From Martelella mediterranea DSM 17316 (lineage in GTDB: Bacteria; Pseudomonadota; Alphaproteobacteria; Rhizobiales; Rhizobiaceae), in NCBI RefSeq assembly GCF_002043005.1, contig NZ_CP020330.1, positions 1,510,501-1,574,500 on the forward strand: DNA of 64,000 bases. The letters are read 5' to 3'. Shown piece by piece: positions 22,106 through 30,512 of this stretch. The notes under the pieces were generated by a model. The model saw nothing but the letters and a program-made list of their open reading frames with translations. It was not told the origin of the DNA and made no database searches. Made by a program: the position numbers and the translations under genes. Numbering within the stretch: the first letter of the stretch is position 1; each line of letters opens with the position of its first letter.

Positions 22106-23032
22106 TTATCGCGCCGTTTTTGCTCCGGTTTCGGTGCAGTTGTTCGGGAACCATTTCGTCAGGAAATCGACGAAGGTGCGCACTTTCTGCGGCAGATAGC
22201 GGCGGTGGGGGTAGATCGCATAGATCGCCGCGCTGGTCGGCAGTTGATCGTCGAAAAGGGTGACGAGTTCTCCCGATGCAATTGCTTCGGTGGCAATAAA
22301 ATCGGGCACCAGCGCCACGCCCAACCCGGCGATCGCACCGCGCATGGTGGTGATCGGCGAATTCACCGAAACCGGCCCGTGGATCGGCACGGTGTAGACG
22401 GTGCCGTCCTCGGGGTTGCGGAACCTGAGCGAGCCGTGGGACTTCGGATTTGTGTCGACCAGGAACGGCACATGCGCCAGGTCGGCGGGTTTTTCCAGCG
22501 GCCGATCGAGCGTGGCAAGCCATGCCGGCGAGACGCAGACGAGCGACCGGAAATCCGAAAGCTTGCGGGCAATCAGCGCGGAGTCCTCGAGGCTGGTGAT
22601 CCGGATCGCGACATCATAGCCTTCCTCGACGAGGTCGACGAACCGGTCCTCGGCCACGATCTCCAGCGAAAGATCGGGATGGGCGGCGGTGAAATCGAGC
22701 AGCGACCGGCCGACCGGGGCATCGATGAAGGTGCGGGGCACCGAAACCTTGAGCTTGCCGCGCAGGTCGGAATTATTGGCGCGCACCGTATCGGAGAGGT
22801 TGTCGACGTCCTGGACGATGTCGATCACGCGGCGATGATAAAGCTGTCCGGCTTCCGTCAGCGAGAACTGGCGCGTCGTGCGGTTCAGCAGCAGCACGCC
22901 GAGATCGTCCTCCAGCTCGCGCACATATTTCGAAAGCAGCGCCTTGGAACGGCCGGTCTTGCGGGCGGCGGCGGAAAAGCCCTCGGCCTCGACCACGTCG
23001 ATGAAGGCCCGCATTCTCGTCAAAGTGTCCAT
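22106..23032 (-). CDS. LysR-family transcriptional regulator
   Basis: A 308-residue LysR protein. The winged helix lies at about residues 1-60 (MDTLTRMRAFIDVVEAEGFSA), and the effector-binding domain of the CrgA/PecT-like subgroup follows (VSVPRTFIDAPVGRSLLDF). GGAGCGGCA-type sequence precedes the ATG. It is convergent with the PccR-like gene (8 bp apart) and divergent from the decarboxylase leader at 23170. Its target is not evident. A 7-bp hairpin CACTTGA-TTT-TCAAGTG at 23129-23145 lies in its upstream region. Confidence 0.9.
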   Translation of the reverse strand: MDTLTRMRAFIDVVEAEGFSAAARKTGRSKALLSKYVRELEDDLGVLLLNRTTRQFSLTEAGQLYHRRVIDIVQDVDNLSDTVRANNSDLRGKLKVSVPRTFIDAPVGRSLLDFTAAHPDLSLEIVAEDRFVDLVEEGYDVAIRITSLEDSALIARKLSDFRSLVCVSPAWLATLDRPLEKPADLAHVPFLVDTNPKSHGSLRFRNPEDGTVYTVPIHGPVSVNSPITTMRGAIAGLGVALVPDFIATEAIASGELVTLFDDQLPTSAAIYAIYPHRRYLPQKVRTFVDFLTKWFPNNCTETGAKTAR

Positions 23033-23169
23033 TGCCGCTCCTTGAAAGGGCTTGCGAAAAAATTACTGAAGTTTTGTCAATCAGATAGCATCTTCAACGG
23101 GATACAGGGGAAGATTTTGGGGTTGCCCCACTTGATTTTCAAGTGAGATTTTCATATCTCTCCGCTTGC

Positions 23170-23545
23170 CCAAAGTCGCGCGTGCCTGTGGGTGTCCGCC
23201 GAACTCTCGAATGGTGAGGGTCACGGTAAGGTACCTGGAACTAACCCCTCCAGTCGCTTCCCGGCCAACCGGTCAAGCGAGGACATCTTGAAGCAACGAC
23301 GGTGCGGGCCTTTCTGGTGTCTCCCGGATTTCCATCCCCGGGGTACTAAAGAGGCACATACCTTCATTGCCGGAAGTGCGGCGGGTCAATCCCCCAATCC
23401 AAGGCAGACAAAGCCGGATCATCCTTGCTTGCAGGGCTGATTCAAACTTGAGCGTTCGCCGCAACCGTTCCCCGGGGTCTCCACCGGCCGGGTTCGTGCG
23501 CGGATCGATGCGCCCTTTGTCATCCGGAAAAATTCCGGATCAGAA
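23170..23545 (+). promoter_or_regulatory. speF-type cis-regulatory RNA leader of the decarboxylase gene
   Basis: The 535 bases upstream of the decarboxylase have no convincing gene. They hold a GC-rich, structure-prone stretch including GGTAAGGTACCTGGAACTAA at 23225-23244, several C-run/G-run segments, and a last stem ATCCGGAA-AAA-TTCCGGAT at 23522-23540, 14 bases before the Shine-Dalgarno AAGGGG. This is the position and gene context of the speF motif, a conserved alphaproteobacterial RNA upstream of this decarboxylase type. Boundaries are approximate. A 26-codon reading frame from ATG 23211 to TGA 23291 could be a leader peptide. Confidence 0.6.
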
Positions 23546-23567
23546 TGCTTCAGAAGGGGTTAGAACA

Positions 23568-24701
23568 ATGACCACCGAACGTATCGCCGAATTCTTCCGC
23601 ACCCGCCGTCCCGATGGCCCCTGCCTGGTCGTGGACCGCGAAGTCGTGCGCGACAACTACACCGCCTTCCGCCGCGCGCTGCCAAACAGCGACATCTTCT
23701 ACGCGGTCAAGGCCAACCCGGCCCCGCAAATCCTCGAACTGCTCGCGGGCCTCGGCTCCAACTTCGATTGCGCGTCCGTCGCCGAAATCGAAATGGCGCT
23801 CGAAGCCGGAGCGACCCCGGATCGCATCTCCTTCGGCAACACCATCAAGAAGGAACGCGACATCGCCCGCGCCCATGCGCTCGGCGTCAACCTGTTTGCC
23901 GTCGATTGCCATGAGGAAGTCGAGAAGATTTCCCGTGCAGCCCCCGGCGCGCGCGTTTTCTGCCGCGTTCTGACCGATGGCGAAGGCGCCGAATGGCCGC
24001 TGTCGCGCAAGTTCGGCTGCGTTCCTGCCATGGCCGTCGACGTGCTGGTCTATGCCCATCAGCTGGGTCTCGCAAGCTACGGCGTATCCTTCCATGTCGG
24101 CTCGCAGATGACCAAGGTCGAAGCCTGGGACGCAGCGCTTTCCGACGCCAAACGGGTGTTCGCGCAGCTTGCCAAGCAGGGCATCCACCTGCAGATGGTC
24201 AACATGGGCGGCGGTTTCCCGACCAAGTATCTGCGCGACGTCCCGACGGCGGAAGCCTACGGCCAGGCGATCTTCGCGGCGCTGTCCCGCCATTTCGGCA
24301 ACCAGCTCCCGCGCACGATCATCGAACCGGGCCGCGGCATGGTCGGCAATGCCGGCGTCATCAAGTCGGAAGTGGTGCTGATCTCGAAGAAGTCCGACGA
24401 TGACAAGCATCGCTGGGTGTTCCTCGACATCGGCAAGTTCGGCGGTCTCGCCGAAACCATGGACGAGGCGATCCGCTACCCGATCCGCACGGAGCGGGAC
24501 GATGACGAGATGGAGCCCTGCGTTCTCGCCGGCCCGACCTGCGACAGCGCCGATGTGATGTACGAGAAGAACATGTATCCGCTGCCGATCTCGCTGACGA
24601 TCGGCGACGAGGTTCTGATCGAAGGCACCGGCGCCTACACCACGACCTATGCGTCGGTGGCGTTCAACGGCTTCGAGCCGCTGAAATCCTACGTCATCTG
24701 A
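23568..24701 (+). CDS. odc2: Ornithine/lysine decarboxylase, fold-type III PLP enzyme
   Basis: Makes putrescine (and possibly cadaverine) for polyamine synthesis. About 377 residues from the ATG at 23568, which follows AAGGGG. The PLP lysine is in FYAVKANP (K48). The barrel motif EPGRGMVGNAG and the C-terminal catalytic motif PTCDSADVMYE (Cys about 325, Asp about 329) are those of eukaryotic-type ODC rather than E. coli SpeC/SpeF. In Sinorhizobium the equivalent enzyme is called Odc2. It follows a long RNA leader and precedes an acetyltransferase gene. Ornithine versus lysine preference is not resolved. Confidence 0.92.
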   Translation: MTTERIAEFFRTRRPDGPCLVVDREVVRDNYTAFRRALPNSDIFYAVKANPAPQILELLAGLGSNFDCASVAEIEMALEAGATPDRISFGNTIKKERDIARAHALGVNLFAVDCHEEVEKISRAAPGARVFCRVLTDGEGAEWPLSRKFGCVPAMAVDVLVYAHQLGLASYGVSFHVGSQMTKVEAWDAALSDAKRVFAQLAKQGIHLQMVNMGGGFPTKYLRDVPTAEAYGQAIFAALSRHFGNQLPRTIIEPGRGMVGNAGVIKSEVVLISKKSDDDKHRWVFLDIGKFGGLAETMDEAIRYPIRTERDDDEMEPCVLAGPTCDSADVMYEKNMYPLPISLTIGDEVLIEGTGAYTTTYASVAFNGFEPLKSYVI

Positions 24702-24719
24702 GGATTTCCCTTGCACATC

Positions 24720-24772
24720 GGTGCGGCTTGAGGAGAGCCGCACCGGGATAACCGACCGGGGCCACGCCCCGG
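24720..24772 (+). terminator. Two perfect hairpins between decarboxylase and acetyltransferase genes
   Basis: GGTGCGGCT (24720-24728) pairs perfectly with AGCCGCACC (24736-24744) over a 7-base loop. CCGGGGC (24756-24762) then pairs with GCCCCGG (24766-24772) over a 3-base loop. Neither is followed by a strong T-run (CCATCCTGTTGC), so they may stabilise the upstream mRNA end or attenuate read-through rather than terminate fully. Confidence 0.5.
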
Positions 24773-24808
24773 CCATCCTGTTGCACCGTAATTTTGGGGG
24801 ATAATCCG

Positions 24809-25396
24809 ATGGCCCCGGTTCTCGCTGAAATCGCTGTTCAGTCCTTCGTTATTGCCGAAGAGGCCTCTTTCGACGTGTCCGCCCGCGAGGCGCTGCTTGA
24901 TCGCGCCATGGGTCCGATGCGCAAGAAGAAATCGTCGGAGAAAATCCGCCGCAACCGCCTGCCGGCCGATGGCCTGGCCCTTGTTGCCCGCGGTGACGCC
25001 GGCACGCTGATCGGCACTGTGCGCCTGTGGCACGTAGATGCCGGCATTGGCGCCGATGGCCGTGGCGTGCCCGCGCTACTGCTCGGCCCGCTCGCCGTCG
25101 AGCCCGGCCTGTCCGGCAAGGGCGTTGGCGGTGCGCTGATGCGCGCCGCGATCGCCGAAGCCGCCGCGCGCGGCCACGGCGCGATCCTGCTGGTCGGCGA
25201 TCCGGAATATTACGCCCGCTTCGGCTTTTCGGCCGACAAGGCGGAACTTCTGGTCATGCCCGGCCCGTTCGAGCGTCGCCGCTTTCTCGGGCTCGAGCTC
25301 CAGGCGGACTACCTGAGCGGCGCCACTGGCGTTCTCGTGGCCTCGGGCCGGAAACTCCCGTCCGCAAGGGTCAAACCCTTCCGCCGCGCCGCCTGA
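24809..25396 (+). CDS. GNAT-family N-acetyltransferase
   Basis: About 195 residues from the ATG at 24809, preceded by GGGGGATAA. The GNAT core is clear: LLGPLAVEPGLSGKGVGGAL is motif A with the acetyl-CoA loop (Gx..GxG/A), followed by ILLVGDPEYYARFGFSADKA, typical of the YhbS-type subgroup. It sits 107 bp after the decarboxylase gene and is followed at once by a strong terminator, so it closes that transcription unit. Acetylation of a polyamine is an attractive guess from context, but the substrate is unknown. Confidence 0.88.
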   Translation: MAPVLAEIAVQSFVIAEEASFDVSAREALLDRAMGPMRKKKSSEKIRRNRLPADGLALVARGDAGTLIGTVRLWHVDAGIGADGRGVPALLLGPLAVEPGLSGKGVGGALMRAAIAEAAARGHGAILLVGDPEYYARFGFSADKAELLVMPGPFERRRFLGLELQADYLSGATGVLVASGRKLPSARVKPFRRAA

Positions 25397-25410
25397 GGTT
25401 CCTTCACGAC

Positions 25411-25448
25411 AAAAAGCTCCGCTGGTTTCCGATCAGCGGAGCTTTTTT
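25411..25448 (+). terminator. Rho-independent terminator after the acetyltransferase gene
   Basis: AAAAAGCTCCGCTG (25411-25424) pairs with CAGCGGAGCTTTTT (25434-25447) around a 9-base loop, with a T-run continuing at the 3' end. It lies 15 bp after the stop codon. A textbook intrinsic terminator, potentially active in both directions. Confidence 0.92.
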
Positions 25449-25524
25449 GCGTTTGGCCGGGACTGCCTTCGCCGAAATCGGTGCGCAGCACCAGCCCATC
25501 GGCCTCCAGCGAGCCATGCAGCCC

Positions 25525-25551
25525 CAATTTCCCCCTCAAGGGGGCAGATTG
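25525..25551. repeat. Half copy (single arm) of the intergenic inverted repeat
   Basis: CAATTTCCCCCTCAAGG continuing to GGGCAGATTG matches one arm of the repeats at 10466 and 49679 (ATTGG/CCAAT end, CCCCCTCAAGGGGG core). The partner arm is missing, so this looks like a decayed or solo-arm element in the gap between two convergent terminators. Confidence 0.6.
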
Positions 25552-25574
25552 ATGGGAGCGGGCGGCGAGGTGGC

Positions 25575-25603
25575 ACAAAAAAACCCGGCCGCCGGGCCGG
25601 GTT
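25575..25603 (-). terminator. Rho-independent terminator after typA
   Basis: On the minus strand AACCCGGCC (25603-25595) pairs with GGCCGGGTT (25590-25582) over a 4-base loop and runs into seven Ts (complement of 25577-25583). It lies 24 bp beyond the typA stop. Confidence 0.92.
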
Positions 25604-25626
25604 CGTTCATTCGATTCAGCGATTGC

Positions 25627-27450
25627 TCAGCCTGCCGCGCGGGTCTTTTCGAAGCGCTTGCGTTCGTTGGAGTCGAGATACATCTTGCGCAGGCGGATCG
25701 ACTTCGGGGTGACTTCCATCAGTTCGTCGTCCTGGATCCAGGAGAGCGCGCGGTCGAGGGTCATGCGGATCGGCGGGGTCAGCTTCACCGCCTCGTCCTT
25801 GCCGGCCGAGCGGATATTGGTGAGCTGCTTGCCCTTCAGTACGTTGACCTCGAGGTCGTTGTCGCGGGTGTGGATGCCGACGATCATGCCGGCATAGACC
25901 TTGTCGCCCGGCTCGATGATCATCGGACCGCGGTCTTCCAGGTTGAACATCGCATAGGCGACGGCCTCGCCGGACTGGTTCGACAGCAGGACGCCCTGGC
26001 TGCGGCCGCCGATCTCGCCCTTGAAGGGCTGGTAGTCGTGGAACAGGCGGTTCATGATCGCCGTGCCGCGGGTATCGGTCAGAAGCTCCGACTGGTAGCC
26101 GATCAGGCCACGGGTGGGCGCGAAGAAGCGCAGGCGCACGCGGTCGCCGCCCGACGGGCGCAGCTCGACCATCTCGCCCTTGCGCTCGGCCATCTTCTGG
26201 ACGACGACGCCGGAATGTTCCTCATCGACGTCGATGACGACTTCCTCGACCGGCTCCATCAACTGGCCGGTTTCCGCGTCCTTGTGCATCACCACGCGCG
26301 GACGCGAAACGGCGATCTCGAAGCCTTCGCGGCGCATGGTCTCGATCAGCACTGCGAGCTGAAGTTCGCCGCGGCCGGAGACGTAGAAACTGTCCTTGCC
26401 TTCGGCTTCCTCGATCTTCAGCGCGACATTGCCTTCGGCTTCCTTGAACAGGCGGTCGCGGATGACGCGGCTCGTCACCTTGTCGCCTTCGGTGCCGGCA
26501 AGCGGGCTGTCGTTGACGATGAAAGACATCGTCACCGTCGGCGGGTCGATCGGCTGGGCGGTCAGCGGCGTGGTGACCGACGGATCGCAGAAGGTGTCGG
26601 CAACCGTGCCCTTGGAAAGGCCGGCGATCGCGACGATGTCGCCCGCCTGGGCTTCCTCAATCGGCTGACGCTCGATGCCGCGGAAGGCGAGGATCTTGGA
26701 GACGCGGCCGGTCTCGACGGTCTTGCCGTCCTGGCTCAGCACCTTGACCGCCTGGTTCGGCTTGATCGAGCCGGAATGGATGCGGCCGGTGATGATGCGG
26801 CCGAGATAGGGGTTGGCTTCCAGAAGCGTGCCGATCATCGAGAACGCGCCCTCGGCAACCTTCGGCGCCGGTACGTGGTCGACAACGAGATCGAGAAGCG
26901 GGCCGAGGCCCTGATCCTTCGGACCTTCCGGCGAGGTGTTCATCCAGCCGGCGCGGCCGGAGCCATAGAGAATGTGGAAGTCGAGCTGCTCGTCGGTGGC
27001 GTCGAGTGCGGCGAACAGGTCGAAGACCTCGTTGACGACTTCATCGGCGCGGGCGTCCGGGCGGTCGATCTTGTTGATCGCGACAATCGGGCGAAGACCG
27101 ACCTTCAGTGCCTTGCCGACCACGAATTTGGTCTGCGGCATCGGGCCCTCGGCGGCGTCGACCAGAACGATCGCGCCATCCACCATCGACAGGATGCGCT
27201 CGACCTCGCCGCCGAAGTCGGCGTGGCCGGGGGTGTCGACGATGTTGATGCGGGTGTCCTTCCAGACGACCGAGGTCGCCTTGGCGAGGATGGTGATACC
27301 GCGCTCTTTTTCGAGGTCGTTTGAGTCCATCACGCGCTCGTCAACGCGCTGGTTTTCGCGGAATGCGCCGGACTGTTTCAGAAGCTCGTCAACAAGGGTC
27401 GTCTTGCCATGGTCAACGTGCGCGATGATCGCGATGTTGCGAAGTGCCAT
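25627..27450 (-). CDS. typA: Ribosome-associated translational GTPase TypA/BipA
   Basis: A translation-factor GTPase that binds the ribosome and is needed in stress and cold. 607 residues from the ATG at 27450 (MALRNIAIIAHVDHGKTTLV). G1 is AHVDHGKT, G3 DTPGHADFGGEV and G4 NKIDR. EF-G-like domains III and V and the BipA C-terminal domain follow (VYAGMIVGIHTRDNDLEVN, SIRLRKMYLDSNERKRFEK). An upstream in-frame start at 27483 lacks a ribosome site. Full length, single gene with its own terminator. Confidence 0.97.
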   Translation of the reverse strand: MALRNIAIIAHVDHGKTTLVDELLKQSGAFRENQRVDERVMDSNDLEKERGITILAKATSVVWKDTRINIVDTPGHADFGGEVERILSMVDGAIVLVDAAEGPMPQTKFVVGKALKVGLRPIVAINKIDRPDARADEVVNEVFDLFAALDATDEQLDFHILYGSGRAGWMNTSPEGPKDQGLGPLLDLVVDHVPAPKVAEGAFSMIGTLLEANPYLGRIITGRIHSGSIKPNQAVKVLSQDGKTVETGRVSKILAFRGIERQPIEEAQAGDIVAIAGLSKGTVADTFCDPSVTTPLTAQPIDPPTVTMSFIVNDSPLAGTEGDKVTSRVIRDRLFKEAEGNVALKIEEAEGKDSFYVSGRGELQLAVLIETMRREGFEIAVSRPRVVMHKDAETGQLMEPVEEVVIDVDEEHSGVVVQKMAERKGEMVELRPSGGDRVRLRFFAPTRGLIGYQSELLTDTRGTAIMNRLFHDYQPFKGEIGGRSQGVLLSNQSGEAVAYAMFNLEDRGPMIIEPGDKVYAGMIVGIHTRDNDLEVNVLKGKQLTNIRSAGKDEAVKLTPPIRMTLDRALSWIQDDELMEVTPKSIRLRKMYLDSNERKRFEKTRAAG

Positions 27451-27565
27451 ATTTTTAGATCTCTGGGGCTGGGGCGCAGTCAATGTTCTGGGGAGGAGCG
27501 CCCGGTACTCATGGGGGCGCTCTTACACATATTTTGACGAAAACGAAAGAGAATGTTTTGTGGCA

Positions 27566-27602
27566 GCCCCTTCGGCCCCGGCGTTATTTGCCGGAAAGGG
27601 GC
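27566..27602 (-). terminator. Candidate terminator of the ferritin-feo-GUN4 operon
   Basis: A two-tier hairpin: GCCCC (27566-27570) pairs with GGGGC (27598-27602), and inside it CCGGC (27578-27582) pairs with GCCGG (27590-27594) over GTTATTT. Read on the minus strand it lies 25 bp past the last operon gene and is followed by ACAAAACATT, only a weak T tract. The remaining typA upstream region shows nothing more. Confidence 0.5.
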
Positions 27603-27626
27603 GGTTTTGCATCAGGGCGGGGCGTG

Positions 27627-28253
27627 CTAGCCGGCGGCGACCGGCTCGCATTCGCCAAGCCGGCTCTCCAGAAGATCGAAAAGCGCGCCGCCGGTCTGGG
27701 GGCGTCCGTCGCGGGATTTGAAGGGGATGCGGATGCCGTCTTTCGGCTTGAACACCGGCAGATGGCCTTTCGGCGCGTCCTCCGGCGAAAACGACATGGC
27801 GTCATAGGTGAGCCATTGGCCGTCCCTGCGCCACCCGACGGCCTCAACGAAAGCGACGAGCCGATCCGGATTTTCAGACAGTCGCCCGCTACCCGAGTCA
27901 TCTAGCGGAAGGTTATCCAGCACCTCGCGCTGGGCGGAAAGGCCGAACTTGCCGCCGGAGGCTTCGGAAAACAGCCGATCCATATAGATGATGTCGGCGC
28001 AGGGCAGGTTTTCGACGTCATCCTTGCCGAGCCAGCCGTCATTGGTGCGGTTGGCGAGGATCAGCGTGATTTCGGAGGCCTCGGTATTGGCGGCGCGGAA
28101 ATCGCCGCTGGCAAGCGCGGCCCTCATTGCCTCGTAGCGGTGGGCCGGGTCATGCGCGCCGGTGCCGTCGAGAAAGGTCAGCGCGCTGACCACGATGGCA
28201 GCGATGACGGCGCAGATGGCAAGAAGGGTCTTGTTCCTGAAAAGCCTGTTCAT
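27627..28253 (-). CDS. Membrane-anchored GUN4-like domain protein
   Basis: 208 residues. A transmembrane anchor lies at about residues 9-28, then a domain whose landmarks match GUN4, the porphyrin-binding regulator of Mg-chelatase: RYEAMRAALASGDFRAANTE (40-59), DGWLGKDDVENLPCADIIYM (72-91), GGKFGLSAQREVLD (100-113), FVEAVGWRRDGQWLTYDAMSF (135-155, read with gaps) and APKGHLP (160-166). AGGAG precedes the ATG, 9 bp after feoB, so it is the last gene of an iron operon. GUN4 is best known from oxygenic phototrophs. Here a tetrapyrrole-sensing or haem-handling role is inference. Confidence 0.75.
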   Translation of the reverse strand: MNRLFRNKTLLAICAVIAAIVVSALTFLDGTGAHDPAHRYEAMRAALASGDFRAANTEASEITLILANRTNDGWLGKDDVENLPCADIIYMDRLFSEASGGKFGLSAQREVLDNLPLDDSGSGRLSENPDRLVAFVEAVGWRRDGQWLTYDAMSFSPEDAPKGHLPVFKPKDGIRIPFKSRDGRPQTGGALFDLLESRLGECEPVAAG

Positions 28254-28262
28254 CGTCCGCTC

Positions 28263-30101
28263 CTATTTCCAGCCCAGCAGAAGGGCGCCCTGATAGAAGG
28301 CGAAAGCCACCAGCCACGCATAGACCAGCGAAACGATCAGCGAGAACACCATGAACAGCGTCGAGCGGCTTTCCGCCCGCACGGTCGCGACCGTCGTCAG
28401 GCAGGGCGTGTAGAGCAGGCAGAACAGGCAGAAGGAATAGGCCGCCGCCGGCGACACGGTGGTCGCGATCTGGTGGGCGACGAGGCCGGAGGACATGGCG
28501 TAGATGGTCGACAGCGAGCCGATCACCACCTCCTTGGCGATGAAGCCGAAGATCAGCGCCAGCGTCAGATAGGGATTGATGCCGATCGGTGCCATGACCG
28601 GCTGCAGCAGTTCGCCGAGCTTTCCGCCCCAGGTGTCGAGCCCGGTGGCGTTGGTCGGGAAATTGGTGAGGAACCAGACGGCGACCGTGCCGATGACGAT
28701 GAAGTTCGTCGCCCGATGCAGGAATTCCCTGAGTTCGCCATAACCCCGAAGCCAGACCTGGCGGAGCGTCGGCACGCGGTAGGGCGGCAGTTCAAGCACG
28801 AACGGCTCCGTGTTCTTGAACTGCTTCGAGCGCGAGAAGATCGCGGCGGCGATAAACGCGGCGACGAAGGAGATGACGTAGAAGGAGAACAGCACCAGCG
28901 GCCCCTGCGCCGGCGGGAAGACCGCCGCGATGATGAACACGAACACCGCAAGCCGCGCCGAACAGAGCGAGAAGGGGATGATCAGCATGGTCAGCAGCCG
29001 GAGCGGCTGCGATCGCATCACCCGCGTTCCCATCAGCGCCGGCACGTTGCAGCCGAAGCCCATCATCTGCATCACGAAGGAACGCCCGTCGAGGCCGATG
29101 CGGCGCATCCACGTGTCCATCAGATAGGCGGCGCGGGAGAGGTAGCCGCTGTCTTCCACCGCCGCCATGCAGAAGAAGAACAGCATGATCAGCGGCACGA
29201 AGGAGGCGACGGTGGCGACGCCGAGCCAGATGCCGTTGATGACGAAATTCTGCAGCCAGCTCGGTCCAAGGCCGAGCACCGGATCGAGGATGCGGTTCTG
29301 GATCCAGTCGGTGATGGCGCCGACCCAGTCCTGCGAGGGCAGGCCGATGGTCCAGACGATGTAGAAGACAAACAGCATCACCGCGAAGAACAGCGGCAGG
29401 CCGAAGACGGGGTGCAGCAGGAAGCGATCGAGCTTCTGCGTCATCGTGACCGGCGGGTTCTCGGGATAGACGACGGCGCCGGACAGCGTTTCGGCCAGCG
29501 TCTCCTCGCTCATCAGCGTAGCGCGCAATTCTTCATAGTCTGCAAGAACAGGGGCCATGTCGACGCGCGCGGCGAGGGCGGCATCGACGCTGGCGATCGC
29601 TTCGGGATAGCCCTCGCCATATTTCGCGCTGATCAGGTGGACGGGCAGGCCGAGCCGCGCCGACAGCGCTTCGGTGTCGATGACGATGCCGTTCTTGCGG
29701 GCCTCGTCCGCCATATTCAGCATCACGACGGCCGGCAGGCCAAGCTGCCTGACCTGAAGCGGCATCAGGATCTGCCGGTCGATCTGGCTGGCGTTGATGA
29801 CGATGATGACAAGGTCGACCGGGTAGGTCTTCAGAAAGTCGGCGACGACCGTCTCATCCTCGGAAAAGCCCTCCAGGTCGTAAATCCCGGGAAGGTCGAC
29901 GAATTCCAGTTCGCGGCCGGAGAGCTTCACCCGCGCATTGGACAGCGAAACCGTGATCCCCGGCCAGTTGCCGACATAGGCGCTCGCGCCGGTGATGCGG
30001 TTATAAAGCATCGACTTGCCGGTATTCGGCTGGCCGATCATGGCGATGCGCGGAATGTCGTTGCGGTCGAAATTGGCGTCAGCGGGTGCGCAATGGCTCA
30101 T
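28263..30101 (-). CDS. feoB: Ferrous iron transporter FeoB
   Basis: A 612-residue Fe(II) importer. The N-terminal G domain has G1 GQPNTGKS, G3 DLPGIYDLEG and G4 NMAD. It is followed by the helical GDI-like region and two Gate repeats with the conserved MGFGCNVPALMGTRVM and FCLLYTPCLTTVATVRAE, whose Cys residues line the pore. Shorter than E. coli FeoB (773) but normal for alphaproteobacteria. GGGA stands before the ATG. FeoA is encoded 130 bp upstream; there is no FeoC. Confidence 0.96.
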   Translation of the reverse strand: MSHCAPADANFDRNDIPRIAMIGQPNTGKSMLYNRITGASAYVGNWPGITVSLSNARVKLSGRELEFVDLPGIYDLEGFSEDETVVADFLKTYPVDLVIIVINASQIDRQILMPLQVRQLGLPAVVMLNMADEARKNGIVIDTEALSARLGLPVHLISAKYGEGYPEAIASVDAALAARVDMAPVLADYEELRATLMSEETLAETLSGAVVYPENPPVTMTQKLDRFLLHPVFGLPLFFAVMLFVFYIVWTIGLPSQDWVGAITDWIQNRILDPVLGLGPSWLQNFVINGIWLGVATVASFVPLIMLFFFCMAAVEDSGYLSRAAYLMDTWMRRIGLDGRSFVMQMMGFGCNVPALMGTRVMRSQPLRLLTMLIIPFSLCSARLAVFVFIIAAVFPPAQGPLVLFSFYVISFVAAFIAAAIFSRSKQFKNTEPFVLELPPYRVPTLRQVWLRGYGELREFLHRATNFIVIGTVAVWFLTNFPTNATGLDTWGGKLGELLQPVMAPIGINPYLTLALIFGFIAKEVVIGSLSTIYAMSSGLVAHQIATTVSPAAAYSFCLFCLLYTPCLTTVATVRAESRSTLFMVFSLIVSLVYAWLVAFAFYQGALLLGWK

Positions 30102-30199
30102 CGAAAATCCCGTTCCCGATCGGGCAGGCGGAGGGCCTTGCCCGGCGTTTTCATTTCAGCGACTGACCCGTGAGCCTTTGCGGCCTCTGTCGGTATTGA

Positions 30200-30222
30200 G
30201 GCCCGCGTCGATGGCGCGGGCC
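30200..30222 (-). terminator. Hairpin in the feoA-feoB spacer
   Basis: GGCCCGCG (30200-30207) pairs perfectly with CGCGGGCC (30215-30222) around a 7-base loop, 9 bp after the feoA stop on the minus strand. No T-run follows. It may be an mRNA-processing or attenuating structure that lets feoA (with ferritin) and feoB be expressed at different levels. Confidence 0.45.
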
Positions 30223-30231
30223 GGATTGTTT

Positions 30232-30510
30232 TCAGATCTTGCGAACCTTGACGAGTTCGGCTTCGGAACGACGAATGGCGATTTCGGTCGCCTTGCCGGC
30301 GCGCACAACCAAAGGGCCGCCGAACCAGCCGCGACGCACCATGGAAACCTGATGGCTGTTGGAAAGCCCGAGCGCCCTGAGGCGCACGGAAAGTCCGTTT
30401 TCGAACTGTCCGGCCTCGACGATCTCGACAATGCCGCTCTCGCCGGGCTGGAGGCTTTCCAGCGAGACGATGCGACCTTCGAGCGCTGTTTCAATGACCG
30501 GATCGTCCAT
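30232..30510 (-). CDS. feoA: Ferrous iron transport protein FeoA
   Basis: A 92-residue SH3-like cytosolic partner of FeoB. The family motif is present: LESLQPGESGIVEIVEAG near the start, LRALGLSNSHQVSMVRRG, and PLVVRAGKATEIAIRRSEAE at the end. The ATG is 2 bp after the ferritin stop and uses GGAGCCGAATAG as ribosome site, so it is translationally coupled to ferritin. Size and motifs are standard. Confidence 0.93.
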   Translation of the reverse strand: MDDPVIETALEGRIVSLESLQPGESGIVEIVEAGQFENGLSVRLRALGLSNSHQVSMVRRGWFGGPLVVRAGKATEIAIRRSEAELVKVRKI

Positions 30511-30512
30511 GA

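Noticed and set aside
23192..23440. An 82-codon frame inside the decarboxylase leader
   Set aside because: It starts at a GTG without ribosome site, is Pro/Arg/Cys-rich and overlaps the proposed structured RNA; better explained as part of the leader.
25027..27324. Plus-strand frame of 765 codons over the acetyltransferase end and typA
   Set aside because: It crosses two terminators and lies opposite typA; composition is that of a shadow frame.
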